In this document: positions 41,918 through 50,267 of the stretch, in pieces
Position numbering within the stretch: the stretch's first letter is position 1
How the letters are laid out: every line of letters starts with the position of its first letter
Source: Flavobacterium sp. Root186
Lineage (GTDB): Bacteria > Bacteroidota > Bacteroidia > Flavobacteriales > Flavobacteriaceae
Assembly: GCF_001428525.1 (NCBI RefSeq)
Contig: NZ_LMHW01000016.1
Location: forward strand, 62,001 to 126,000
Direction of reading: 5' to 3'
Length of the DNA: 64,000 nucleotides
Program-made: the position numbers and the translations under genes
Notes under the pieces: generated by a model
What the model saw: only the letters and a program-made list of their open reading frames with translations
What the model was told of the DNA's origin: nothing
Database searches by the model: none

Positions 41918-44479
41918 ATGAACCAAAAACTATATCTTTTTTTTCTAATTATAAGTTTGAAAAGTTTTTCTCAAACTGAAAATTCTCAAGCAAAACAAGA
42001 CAGTATTAAAAAAGAAGAATTGAACGAAGTTGTTATTACAGCATCCCGACGTTCAGAGAATTTATTGCGTTCGCCAATAAGCATCGAGCAGTTAAAATCG
42101 GCAGAAGCTAAAAATATGGGATCGGCAAGTATTTATGAAGCGCTGGAAAATGTAAAAGGCGTTCAGATTATTACACCAAGTTTAGGTTTTAAAGTTATAA
42201 ATACCAGAGGTTTTGCCAATTCGACCAATGTTAGATTTGCACAATTAGTAGACGGAATTGACAATCAGGCACCGCATCTGGGTGCTCCAATTGCAAATGC
42301 GCTGGGTGCAAATGATCTTGATATTGATAAAATCGAAATTATTCCCGGAACGGCAGCCGCTTTATATGGAATGAACGCCATTAATGGTTTGGCCAATATT
42401 CAGACTAAAAACCCTTTTGAATATCAAGGAATAAGCGTACAGCAATTAACAGGTATAAATCATGTTGGAAATATTGACCGGTTTTCACCAAAAGTTTATT
42501 CGCAGTTTAATTTAAGATTAGCGAAAGCATTCAATTCTAAATTGGCTTTTAAAATAAATGTTTCGTCAACCGGTGGAACTGACTGGGTTGCAGATGACAG
42601 AACGGATTTGGCTCCAAATGCAAATGCGTCAACCAATTTATTTGGCACCGATAATCCGGCTTACGATGAAGTAAATGGTTACGGAAATGAATCGGCAAAC
42701 CGAAAAACATTAAACCTAAATGGTAAAAATTATGTTGTTGCCAGAACAGGTTATCGCGAAACTGACATTTCTGATTATGATATTAAAAACTATAAAGCTG
42801 ATGTTGGTTTTTATTTTCGCCCAAAACAAGGAAATGAACTTTCTGTTACGTATAAAACAGCTTTAATCAATACGATTTATCAGCGTTCAAACCGTTTTAG
42901 GCTTGACAATTATACTTTAAATCAGTTTGCGGTAGATTATCATACTCCCATTTTTCAGGTAAAAGCATATGCTACAACCGAAAACACCGGAAACTCATAC
43001 AACATGCGTTCTTTAGCCGAGAACATGGATCGCGCTTACAAATCTGATGATAAATGGTTTGCAGATTACAGCACCGCTTATAAAAATGCAGTTACAAATG
43101 GCGCAGCAATTGCCGATGCACACAAAATTGCCAGAACGCAATCTGATCAGGGTCGATTTGAACCCGGAACTGAAGCTTACGAAAACAAGAAAAATGAATT
43201 AATTGATATTAATAACTGGGATATTGGTGCGGCTTTGCGTGTAAAATCGACTTTGGTTCATGCTGAAGGTTTATTTAACTGGGACGAAGCTTTTGATGAA
43301 TTCTTCGGAAAAATCGACGCCAAACTTTTAAGCGGTTTCGATTACAGAAATTACATTATCGTTCCAGACGGAAATTATTTCATTAATCCTGTACACGCTG
43401 ATGAAAACTTAACCTATCAAAAAACAGGAGGTTTTACACAATTAACAAAAGATTTATTTCATTCAAAACTACGTTTAGGTGCTACAATACGAATTGACAA
43501 AGCTGATTATTTTGATGCTAAATTTACGCCACAGTTTACAGCGGTTTATTCTCCAAAAGAAGCCCTTAATTTTAGAGCATCATATCAAAATGGATATCGA
43601 TTTCCGAGTATTTTTGAAGGGTTTTCTAACGTGAATTCAGGCGGTGTAAAACGTGTTGGCGGTTTACGAATTATGTCTGACGGAATTTTTGAAAATTCAT
43701 ATACCAAAGCTTCAATAGATAAATTTCAGTCTCAGGTAAACAGTGATGTGAATACAAACGGATTAACTCAGGCGCAGGCGATTGAAAAGAATAAAAATAC
43801 CATTCAAAAAAATCCTTATACATATTTACAGCCTGAATTTGTAAAGTCGTTTGAATTTGGTTTTAGGGGAATTACACTAAACAAAAACCTTTACATTGAT
43901 GCTGATTTTTATTATAACTCGTATAAAAATTTCATCGCTCAGGTCGAAGCCAGTATTCCAAATACCACAGATCCAAATCAAATTCCGACTGCATTGTATT
44001 CTAAAAATACTCAAAACCGTTACCGATTGTGGACTAATTCTAAAAGTAAGATTTATAATTATGGCGGAAGTCTGGGTTTAAAATATAGATTTGACGAAAC
44101 TTTTACAGCTTTAACCAATCTTACTTACACTAAACTCGACCGAACTGATGATAAAGATGGCTTAGAAGATGGTTTTAACACTCCGGAATTTAATGTTAAC
44201 GGAACTTTTCTTGCTCAAAATATCTGGAAAAATCTTAGCGCAAGTGCGACAGCCCGTTATCAAAACAATTTTGATTATGTTTCTTTTTTAGTCAGCGGAA
44301 CTGTTCCGGCTTATTGGTCAATGGATGCACAAATCAATTATAATTTCAAAAAAACAGGCCTCACTACAAAATTAGGCGGAACGAATATTTTAAACAAACC
44401 TTATACTTCAATCCTTGGCGGGCCGTCAATTGGCGGATTGTATTATTTGTCATTAGTTTGGGAAACTAACAAAATTTAA
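41918..44479 (+). CDS. TonB-dependent receptor
   Basis: The protein has 853 residues: signal peptide about 1-19 (LKSFSQ), then a TonB-box-like stretch ELNEVVITASRRSENLLRSP (34-53). The plug (about 50-170) has YEALENVKGVQIITPSLGFK, INTRGFANS, QLVDGIDNQAPHLGAPIANA and IEIIPGTAAALYGMNAING. A beta-barrel with long loops follows, including NGYRFPSIFEGFSN, and it ends LYYLSLVWETNKI. No carboxypeptidase-like domain and no SusD partner are present, which is usual for receptors of siderophores, cobalamin or other small ligands rather than glycans. The preceding ModE-like regulator suggests a molybdate/tungstate or metal-complex ligand (inference). Confidence 0.9.
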   Translation: MNQKLYLFFLIISLKSFSQTENSQAKQDSIKKEELNEVVITASRRSENLLRSPISIEQLKSAEAKNMGSASIYEALENVKGVQIITPSLGFKVINTRGFANSTNVRFAQLVDGIDNQAPHLGAPIANALGANDLDIDKIEIIPGTAAALYGMNAINGLANIQTKNPFEYQGISVQQLTGINHVGNIDRFSPKVYSQFNLRLAKAFNSKLAFKINVSSTGGTDWVADDRTDLAPNANASTNLFGTDNPAYDEVNGYGNESANRKTLNLNGKNYVVARTGYRETDISDYDIKNYKADVGFYFRPKQGNELSVTYKTALINTIYQRSNRFRLDNYTLNQFAVDYHTPIFQVKAYATTENTGNSYNMRSLAENMDRAYKSDDKWFADYSTAYKNAVTNGAAIADAHKIARTQSDQGRFEPGTEAYENKKNELIDINNWDIGAALRVKSTLVHAEGLFNWDEAFDEFFGKIDAKLLSGFDYRNYIIVPDGNYFINPVHADENLTYQKTGGFTQLTKDLFHSKLRLGATIRIDKADYFDAKFTPQFTAVYSPKEALNFRASYQNGYRFPSIFEGFSNVNSGGVKRVGGLRIMSDGIFENSYTKASIDKFQSQVNSDVNTNGLTQAQAIEKNKNTIQKNPYTYLQPEFVKSFEFGFRGITLNKNLYIDADFYYNSYKNFIAQVEASIPNTTDPNQIPTALYSKNTQNRYRLWTNSKSKIYNYGGSLGLKYRFDETFTALTNLTYTKLDRTDDKDGLEDGFNTPEFNVNGTFLAQNIWKNLSASATARYQNNFDYVSFLVSGTVPAYWSMDAQINYNFKKTGLTTKLGGTNILNKPYTSILGGPSIGGLYYLSLVWETNKI

Positions 44480-44742
44480 ATATTTAAACGCAAAGCTTTA
44501 TGAACTTTGAGCATTTTTTTGCTACAGATTAAAGGATTTACACCAATTTTTAAAATCATTTTAATACTTTAATCCGTCACATTTCTCTTTTAACTTTGCG
44601 AACCTTGCGTAAAACTTGCGAACTTTGCGGTTAAATTCCCTTTACTATTCAATATCAAATCGTACATTTATAGTATAAAAGTTTGTTATTAACTTTAAAT
44701 AAAGAAATTCTTTATTATTTTTACCACATAATTTAAGTATCT

Positions 44743-45618
44743 ATGAGTTCTAATTTTGATAAATTTCAAAAACGCAGGTTAATTTCCTCTTATTTTTCGG
44801 TTGTATTAAGTGTCTTCTTGGTTTTATTCCTTTTAGGAGTACTGGGATTATTCATTATCAATTCTAAAAAACTGGCAGATGATTTTAAAGAAAAAATCGC
44901 TATGACGGTTTTCTTTAAAAACGAAGCGAATGACAGCATTATCAAAGCATTTGATTCAGAATTAAAACGAGCTCCTTTTGCACTTTCTTATGTTTATGTA
45001 ACCAAAGAAAAAGCAGCAAAAGAACATACTGACATTATTGGAGAAGATTTCCTGACATTTTTGGGCGAAAACCCGTTATTGAATTCATACGACATTCACT
45101 TAAAAGCGGATTATGTTGAAAGAGACAGTATCTCTAAAATCGAAAGCAAATTACGTCAAAATACTATGATCGAAGACATTGTTTACGACAAACAATTAGT
45201 AAATCTTGTAAACGACAATATTAAAAAAGTAAGTATGTGGATTTTGATTATCAGCGGTTTCCTTACTGTAATTGCTGTTTTATTAATTAATAGTTCGCTG
45301 CGTTTATCAATTCATTCTAACCGTTTTATCATTAAAACCATGCAGATGGTGGGTGCTACAAAATCGTTTATTCGTAAGCCTTTTGTAACACGCAGTGTAA
45401 AATTAGGAATGCTTGGTGCTCTATTGGCAATTATCGGTTTAATTGGACTTTTATTCTATGTAGAAACTAATTTTCCTGGCTTAGGAATTTTAGAAGATAA
45501 AGCTTTAATTGGATTGGTTTTATTGGCCGTTTTCGGATTAGGCGTTTTAATTACATGGGTAAGCACACACTTTGCAACACAACGTTTCCTGAATTTAAGA
45601 ACTGACGATCTTTATTAA
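44743..45618 (+). CDS. ftsX: Cell division protein FtsX (permease-like)
   Basis: The protein has 291 residues: a cytosolic start, TM1 at about 18-40, an extracytoplasmic domain (about 41-165) with KEKIAMTVFFKNEAND and PLLNSYDIHLKADYVE, then three more membrane segments (about 166-190, 222-245, 260-282) with the FtsX signature MQMVGATKSFIRKPFV. FtsX with the ATPase FtsE controls peptidoglycan hydrolases at the septum. ftsE is not in the window. It heads the conserved Bacteroidota order ftsX - DUF3098 - uppP - truB. Confidence 0.93.
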   Translation: MSSNFDKFQKRRLISSYFSVVLSVFLVLFLLGVLGLFIINSKKLADDFKEKIAMTVFFKNEANDSIIKAFDSELKRAPFALSYVYVTKEKAAKEHTDIIGEDFLTFLGENPLLNSYDIHLKADYVERDSISKIESKLRQNTMIEDIVYDKQLVNLVNDNIKKVSMWILIISGFLTVIAVLLINSSLRLSIHSNRFIIKTMQMVGATKSFIRKPFVTRSVKLGMLGALLAIIGLIGLLFYVETNFPGLGILEDKALIGLVLLAVFGLGVLITWVSTHFATQRFLNLRTDDLY

Positions 45619-45704
45619 TTTTAGATTTTAGACCTTAGATTTTAGATTAAAAATAAACTCGTAAAAACAGAGGATAAGATTGCTTTGTTCCTCGCAATGA
45701 CAAA
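45619..45704. repeat. TTAGATTTTAGA and TTGTTCCTCGCAATGACA phrases
   Basis: TTTTAGATTTTAGACCTTAG (45620-45650) is followed by a GATTGCTTTGTTCCTCGCAA half element (45678-45702), related to the 60474-60579 palindrome. The phrase ends directly at the DUF3098 start. Confidence 0.5.
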
Positions 45705-45962
45705 ATGAAAAATATTAGTAATAAAGAAGAACAACATCCTCAAAAACAAGAATTCCTTTTTGACGGTATCAATTATAAAATTTTATTAGTTGGTATTGGT
45801 GTCATTGCCTTAGGATTTATTTTAATGTCCGGAGGAGGAAGCGATAATCCAAATGTTTTTAATGAAGATGTTTTCAGTTTTAGACGTATTCGTTTAGCTC
45901 CAACTACTGTTTTAATTGGTTTTGGAATCACGATTTATTCTATTTTCAAAAAATCTAAATAG
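45705..45962 (+). CDS. DUF3098 membrane protein
   Basis: The protein has 85 residues with two membrane segments: about 29-44 (ILLVGIGVIALGFILM) and 65-80 (PTTVLIGFGITIYSIF). Between them is the conserved short loop SGGGSDNPNVFNEDVFSFRR followed by RLAP. The N-terminus ...EFLFDGINYKI matches DUF3098. It always sits between ftsX and uppP in this group, so a role in division or envelope precursor recycling is inferred only from position. The start ATG is at the end of a dispersed repeat. Confidence 0.85.
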   Translation: MKNISNKEEQHPQKQEFLFDGINYKILLVGIGVIALGFILMSGGGSDNPNVFNEDVFSFRRIRLAPTTVLIGFGITIYSIFKKSK

Positions 45963-46059
45963 ACTTTCTTAGACAACTTAGACAACTTAGATTTTTAGAT
46001 TATCTCTTCCAAAAATCTAAGTTGTCTAAGAAGTCTAATAATCTAACAATCTAAATTAA
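45963..46059. repeat. TTAGACAACTTAGA inverted phrase repeat
   Basis: CTTAGACAACTTAGATTTTT (about 45985) pairs with AAAAATCTAAGTTGTCTAAG (46011-46030) to form a long imperfect hairpin in the DUF3098-uppP gap. Similar TCTAAAAATCTAA phrases fill 49433-49582 between pyrH and frr. Confidence 0.6.
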
Positions 46060-46857
46060 ATGAATACATTACAAGCTATCGTTCTTGCCATTATTGAAGG
46101 GATTACAGAATTTTTACCTGTTTCTTCAACCGGGCACATGATTATTGCCTCTTCTTTTTTTGGAATCGCACATGAAGATTTCACTAAACTTTTCACGATT
46201 GTTATTCAGCTTGGTGCCATACTTTCGGTTGTCGTTTTATACTTTAAACGTTTTTTTCAAACACTTGATTTTTACTTTAAACTTTTAGTTGCTTTTATTC
46301 CAGCCGTAGTTTTAGGATTATTGCTGAGCGACTTTATTGATGGTTTATTAGAAAATCCGATTACAGTTGCGGTTTCTCTTTTAATTGGAGGATTAATTTT
46401 ATTGAAAGTTGACGAGTGGTTTAACAACCCGAATACTACCGAAACTTCACAAGAAATCACATATTTACAAGCGGTTAAAATTGGATTATTTCAATGTATC
46501 GCCATGATTCCGGGAGTTTCCCGAAGCGGCGCAAGTATTGTGGGCGGAATGTCTCAAAAATTATCAAGAACAACGGCTGCCGAATTTTCCTTTTTTCTTG
46601 CAGTACCAACTATGCTTGGCGCAACAGTAAAAAAATGCTACGATTATTATAAAGCCGGATTTGAATTATCTCACGATCAAGTCAATATATTAATTATTGG
46701 AAACATAGTTGCTTTTATTGTGGCACTTTTGGCAATTAAAACCTTTATTGGATTTTTGACGAAAAACGGTTTTAAAGTTTTTGGTTATTACCGAATTCTT
46801 GCCGGAATCATCTTATTGTTAATCCACTTTTTTATTCACCCGCTTACCATAATATAA
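46060..46857 (+). CDS. uppP: Undecaprenyl-diphosphate phosphatase (UppP/BacA)
   Basis: This 265-residue integral membrane protein has about eight segments. It dephosphorylates undecaprenyl pyrophosphate to recycle the lipid carrier of cell-wall synthesis, and family members can confer bacitracin resistance. Both signature loops are present: EGITEFLPVSSTGHMI (13-28) and PGVSRSGASIVGG near 150-162, with the catalytic Glu/His/Arg. The stop codon overlaps the truB ATG by one base (TAATG), so translation is probably coupled. Confidence 0.96.
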   Translation: MNTLQAIVLAIIEGITEFLPVSSTGHMIIASSFFGIAHEDFTKLFTIVIQLGAILSVVVLYFKRFFQTLDFYFKLLVAFIPAVVLGLLLSDFIDGLLENPITVAVSLLIGGLILLKVDEWFNNPNTTETSQEITYLQAVKIGLFQCIAMIPGVSRSGASIVGGMSQKLSRTTAAEFSFFLAVPTMLGATVKKCYDYYKAGFELSHDQVNILIIGNIVAFIVALLAIKTFIGFLTKNGFKVFGYYRILAGIILLLIHFFIHPLTII

Positions 46858-47549
46858 TGACACCCGAAGAATATTTAAACGGACAGGTTTTATTGATAGA
46901 CAAACCTTTAAAATGGAGTTCGTTTCAAGCGGTCAATAAATTAAAATACCTTTTAATTAATAAAGTCGGGCTTCCAAAAAAATTTAAAATTGGTCATGCT
47001 GGAACTTTAGATCCGCTGGCAACAGGTTTATTATTAATCTGTACCGGAAAATTTACCAAAAGAATTTCTGAGCTTCAGGGTCAGGCAAAAGAATATACAG
47101 GAACATTTTACATTGGGGCTACTACTCCATCGTATGATTTAGAAACCGAAATCGACCAGACTTTTCCAACGGAACATATCGACGAAGCTTTAATTCACGA
47201 AACAGTGAAACAATTTTTAGGCGAAATCGATCAAAAACCACCTATTTTTTCGGCTATTAAAAAAGATGGGGTTCGTTTATACGAGCATGCGCGTGCCGGC
47301 GAATCAATCGAAATTGAAAGCAGAAAAACTACGATTCACGAATTTGAAATTACCCGAATTGCTTTGCCTGAAATTGATTTTAGAGTAGTTTGCAGTAAAG
47401 GAACTTATATTCGCTCTCTAGCTTATGATTTTGGAAAAGCAATAAATTCTGGTTCGCATTTAACTGTTTTACGCAGAACGAAGATTGGCGATTATGACGT
47501 AAAAAACGCAATTGATATTACGTTGTTTGAAGAAAGTCTTACTTTATAA
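46857..47549 (+). CDS. truB: tRNA pseudouridine(55) synthase
   Basis: The protein has 230 residues. It converts U55 to pseudouridine in the T-loop of tRNAs. The catalytic motif KIGHAGTLDPLATGLLLICT contains Asp52. GVRLYEHARAGESIE and CSKGTYIRSLAYDFGKA are the further family motifs. It is on the short side and lacks a C-terminal PUA domain, as is usual in Bacteroidota. Translationally coupled to uppP. A palindrome at 47558-47586 follows. Confidence 0.95.
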   Translation: MTPEEYLNGQVLLIDKPLKWSSFQAVNKLKYLLINKVGLPKKFKIGHAGTLDPLATGLLLICTGKFTKRISELQGQAKEYTGTFYIGATTPSYDLETEIDQTFPTEHIDEALIHETVKQFLGEIDQKPPIFSAIKKDGVRLYEHARAGESIEIESRKTTIHEFEITRIALPEIDFRVVCSKGTYIRSLAYDFGKAINSGSHLTVLRRTKIGDYDVKNAIDITLFEESLTL

Positions 47550-47557
47550 ACAAGAAG

Positions 47558-47586
47558 CACATTACATATAAAATATTGTAATGTGC
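47558..47586. terminator. Hairpin after truB
   Basis: GCACATTACA/TGTAATGTGC with a 9-nt loop lies 8 nt after the truB stop. There is no clear T-run, so termination is likely but not certain. The rest of the 47550-47916 gap is AT-rich, with a GAGGAA/TTCCTC mini-hairpin and a possible 25-codon frame. Confidence 0.6.
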
Positions 47587-47626
47587 CTACTTCTAAAATA
47601 ATGTTACATCATTCTTGACTATTAAA

Positions 47627-47704
47627 TCAATAGTGAGGAACATTTTTTCCTCCAAACAAGAATGTTGAAAAATAATCATAAAACCTTTCGAATAACTTTT
47701 TCAT
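47627..47704 (-). CDS. Candidate 25-residue small open reading frame
   Basis: On the - strand an ATG (complement of 47702-47704) opens a 25-codon frame beginning MKKLFERFYDYFSTFLFGGK and ending TGA. Composition is amphipathic and aromatic, with a basic start. It occupies part of an otherwise empty 367-nt gap between truB and the thioredoxin-like gene. There is no convincing promoter (ATTTTTTG upstream is only a partial -7 match) and no family is known to me. It could equally be chance. Confidence 0.2.
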   Translation of the reverse strand: MKKLFERFYDYFSTFLFGGKNVPHY

Positions 47705-47916
47705 AATAGTGCTTTTTTAATCGTTAGTAGAAAATAGACACCAATAAAAAGAGTAAATCAAAAAATATATAATAGAAGTGGGATTGGTTATAGCAAGATA
47801 CAAAATTTTCTAATAAAAAAAATATTTTCTTACATTTTTTAAAAACATTATAACATTTACTATCAACACTTTACCATCAAAGGATTTCAGACATTTATTA
47901 CAAAAACTGTCAACAA

Positions 47917-48534
47917 TTAAAGTCGGTTATATTTGATGTTTTCCATAATCTCAATTAACTCCTGCTGCACAGAAATTCCTTTATCTGCGAGATACCATAA
48001 TTGCAAATCTGTTTTAATTTTTTCATCAATTGGCCCAACGTCTCTTTTATGATTAGCCATTAATTCGGCAGCGCCTTTTGGTCTTGGCCCCCAGTCTGTA
48101 CGAACAATTCCGGCTTCTTTACAAATCACAATAACTTTTGGAATTGCTCTTCCGCCGTTTGTTAAATATTGATTCATCAATTCGTCGTTTTCATCACGAA
48201 GTACAATCCGAAGATCAATCCTTTTATCAGATGCATGTGCCATTTTATCTAAAATTGGCAGAATCTGAGCCGCATCACCGCACCAGCCTTCCGAAATTAC
48301 AAGCCAGATATAATGATTATTAAGATGCTGTAGTTTTGAAATTGCATCTTCAGATATTTTGATTGTTTTTTCTAATCGATTCATTCTGGCTTCATTCAAT
48401 TTGGAATAATTGGTCAAACTTTCAGACTGTTCACTTCCTGTTGATTTTCCTTCAGATAATAAATCAGTAACTAATTTTCGATATTCAGCATAAGAATGAC
48501 TGTTGAATAATGCTTTGGCTACAGTACTTTTCAT
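47917..48534 (-). CDS. Thioredoxin family protein with atypical WCGD active site
   Basis: The protein has 205 residues and no signal peptide. The thioredoxin-like core (about 65-165) contains WLVISEGWCGDAAQILPILD, where the usual WCxxC is WCGD, so the resolving cysteine is missing. NGGRAIPKVIVIC supplies the cis-Pro region, and the conserved DWGPRPKGA segment follows. Such single-Cys proteins cannot act as ordinary dithiol reductases; monothiol or peroxidase-like and chaperone roles are possible. A helical N-terminus of about 60 residues precedes the fold. Monocistronic. Confidence 0.82.
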   Translation of the reverse strand: MKSTVAKALFNSHSYAEYRKLVTDLLSEGKSTGSEQSESLTNYSKLNEARMNRLEKTIKISEDAISKLQHLNNHYIWLVISEGWCGDAAQILPILDKMAHASDKRIDLRIVLRDENDELMNQYLTNGGRAIPKVIVICKEAGIVRTDWGPRPKGAAELMANHKRDVGPIDEKIKTDLQLWYLADKGISVQQELIEIMENIKYNRL

Positions 48535-48693
48535 AGAGGTTTATTTTGCTTACTATAAAATTACGGATTTTAAAAAGAACCTCGAATGACTTTTGTCACA
48601 TTCGAAAGAAAAAATCAAAAAAGACGTTATAAAATTAAATCTCAAGTACAATTAATTTTTTATAAACATTATTTTTAAAAATCAGAATATGTC

Positions 48694-48701
48694 TATATTT
48701 G
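48694..48701 (+). promoter_or_regulatory. -7 element of pyrH
   Basis: A perfect TATATTTG. It lies after an in-frame ATG at 48689 and 23 nt before the ATG at 48725, which decides the pyrH start. Confidence 0.6.
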
Positions 48702-48724
48702 CACAAATTAACGCAACACGAAAT

Positions 48725-49432
48725 ATGAAATATAAAAGAATTCTTCTAAAACTAAGCGGTGAGGCCTTAATGGGTGATTTACAATACGGAATTGACCCTA
48801 AAAGATTAGCCGAATATGCAGATGAAATTAAGCAGATTCACGCAAAGGGAGTAGAAATTGCAATCGTTATTGGAGGAGGAAATATTTTTAGAGGCGTTGC
48901 CGGTGCAAGCGCAGGAATGGACCGAGTACAAGGTGATTATATGGGAATGCTTGCTACTGTTATTAACGGAATGGCTTTGCAGGGCGCACTTGAAGACAAG
49001 GGAATGAAAACGCGTTTGCAGACTGCTTTAAAAATGGAATCTATTGCAGAACCTTATATCAAAAGAAGAGCAGATCGTCACTTAGAAAAAGGAAGAATTG
49101 TAATTTTTGGTGCCGGAACCGGAAACCCATATTTTACAACTGATACTGCAGCGGTTTTAAGAGGAATCGAAATCAATGCTGATGTGATCTTAAAAGGAAC
49201 CCGTGTAGATGGTGTTTACGATTCTGATCCTGAAAAAAATGCTTCGGCTGTAAAATTTGATTTTATCTCATTTGATGATGTTCTTAAAAAAGGACTTAAT
49301 GTAATGGATACAACAGCTTTTACTTTAAGCCAGGAAAATAAATTACCAATTGTTGTTTTTGATATGAATAAAATTGGAAACCTTTTGAAAATCTGCGAAG
49401 GAGAAAACATCGGAACTGTAGTAAATATTTAG
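48725..49432 (+). CDS. pyrH: UMP kinase
   Basis: The protein has 235 residues from the ATG at 48725. It phosphorylates UMP to UDP with ATP and is the bacterial amino-acid-kinase-fold type, usually regulated by GTP and UTP. KRILLKLSGEALMG opens the fold; IVIGGGNIFRG is the glycine-rich substrate loop; DYMGMLATVINGMALQ, IFGAGTGNPYFTTDTAA and LKGTRVDGVYDSDP complete the signature. The longer frame from 48689 adds 12 residues encoded across the promoter and is rejected. frr follows after 153 nt of TCTAAAAATCTAA phrases. Confidence 0.96.
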   Translation: MKYKRILLKLSGEALMGDLQYGIDPKRLAEYADEIKQIHAKGVEIAIVIGGGNIFRGVAGASAGMDRVQGDYMGMLATVINGMALQGALEDKGMKTRLQTALKMESIAEPYIKRRADRHLEKGRIVIFGAGTGNPYFTTDTAAVLRGIEINADVILKGTRVDGVYDSDPEKNASAVKFDFISFDDVLKKGLNVMDTTAFTLSQENKLPIVVFDMNKIGNLLKICEGENIGTVVNI

Positions 49433-49582
49433 ACTGCTTAGATTATTAGAAGATTAGATTAATAACAATCTTTATAATTTTCAAAAGCAATTTCAAAAAA
49501 TAAAACATCATCGTTAGCAAATTAGAAGAATACATTTTTAAGTCTAAAAATCTAACCTTCTAAAAATCTAAAAATCTAAAAA
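49433..49582. repeat. TTAGATTATTAGA / AAATCTAA phrases between pyrH and frr
   Basis: CTTAGATTATTAGAAGATTAG at 49438-49458 is complementary in style to CTAAAAATCTAACCTTCTAA at about 49543-49570. This is non-coding filler of the same family as 45963-46059. Confidence 0.5.
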
Positions 49583-49585
49583 AAA

Positions 49586-50149
49586 ATGACTGAAGAAATC
49601 GATTTTATATTAGAAAGTACTGAAGAATCTATGAACGGTTCTATTGCACACTTAGAGAAAGAATTTCTAAACATTCGTGCAGGGAAAGCTTCTCCGGCTA
49701 TGCTTGGAGGTGTTTTTGTTGATTATTACGGTGCGGCGACTCCGCTTTCGCAAGTGTCAAAAATCAGTGTTCCTGATGCAAGAACAATTACTTTGCAGCC
49801 TTTCGAAAAAAACATGTTGCAAACCATAGAAAAAGCAATTTTAATCGCCAATATTGGTTTTAACCCAATGAATAACGGAGATGTTATTATCATCAGCGTT
49901 CCACCTTTAACAGAAGAGCGTCGTCGTGATTTGGCAAAACAGGCAAAATCCGAGGCTGAGGATGCAAAAATTGGTATTCGTAACGTTCGTAAAGATGCAA
50001 ATACTGATATTAAAAAATTAGAAAAAGAAGGAACTTCAGAAGATATCTGTAAATCTGCAGAAGAAGAAGTTCAAAACCTAACAAACACTTTTATCAAAAA
50101 AATTGATGAATTACTGGCTGCAAAAGAAGCTGAAATCATGAAGGTTTAA
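49586..50149 (+). CDS. frr: Ribosome recycling factor
   Basis: The protein has 187 residues. It dissociates post-termination ribosomes with EF-G. It shows the RRF pattern from end to end: AHLEKEFLNIRAGKASPAML, VDYYGAATPLSQVSKISVPD, ARTITLQPFEKNML, NPMNNGDVIIISVPPLTEER and RRDLAKQAKSEAEDAKIGIR with the C-terminal helix bundle. It follows pyrH as in most bacteria. A strong terminator begins 19 nt after the stop. Confidence 0.97.
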   Translation: MTEEIDFILESTEESMNGSIAHLEKEFLNIRAGKASPAMLGGVFVDYYGAATPLSQVSKISVPDARTITLQPFEKNMLQTIEKAILIANIGFNPMNNGDVIIISVPPLTEERRRDLAKQAKSEAEDAKIGIRNVRKDANTDIKKLEKEGTSEDICKSAEEEVQNLTNTFIKKIDELLAAKEAEIMKV

Positions 50150-50167
50150 GTATTTGATACTGAAATT

Positions 50168-50208
50168 AAAAAATCCGTCTGATAAAACTATCAGACGGAT
50201 TTTTTTTA
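50168..50208 (+). terminator. Intrinsic terminator of frr
   Basis: The stem AAATCCGTCTGATA/TATCAGACGGATTT with a 4-nt loop is followed by a T-run. Confidence 0.93.
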
Positions 50209-50212
50209 TTCT

Positions 50213-50220
50213 TATTTTTG
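50213..50220 (+). promoter_or_regulatory. -7 element of the DUF5686 gene
   Basis: A perfect TATTTTTG, 47 nt before the ATG at 50268, directly after the frr terminator. Confidence 0.5.
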
Positions 50221-50267
50221 CATACCAAAATTGAATTCTTTCCGTTTTTGAATCTATATAATTCTCT

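Noticed and set aside
41918..44479. Polysaccharide utilisation (SusCD) locus
   Set aside because: None of the TonB receptors in the window is followed by a SusD-like gene or glycoside hydrolase.
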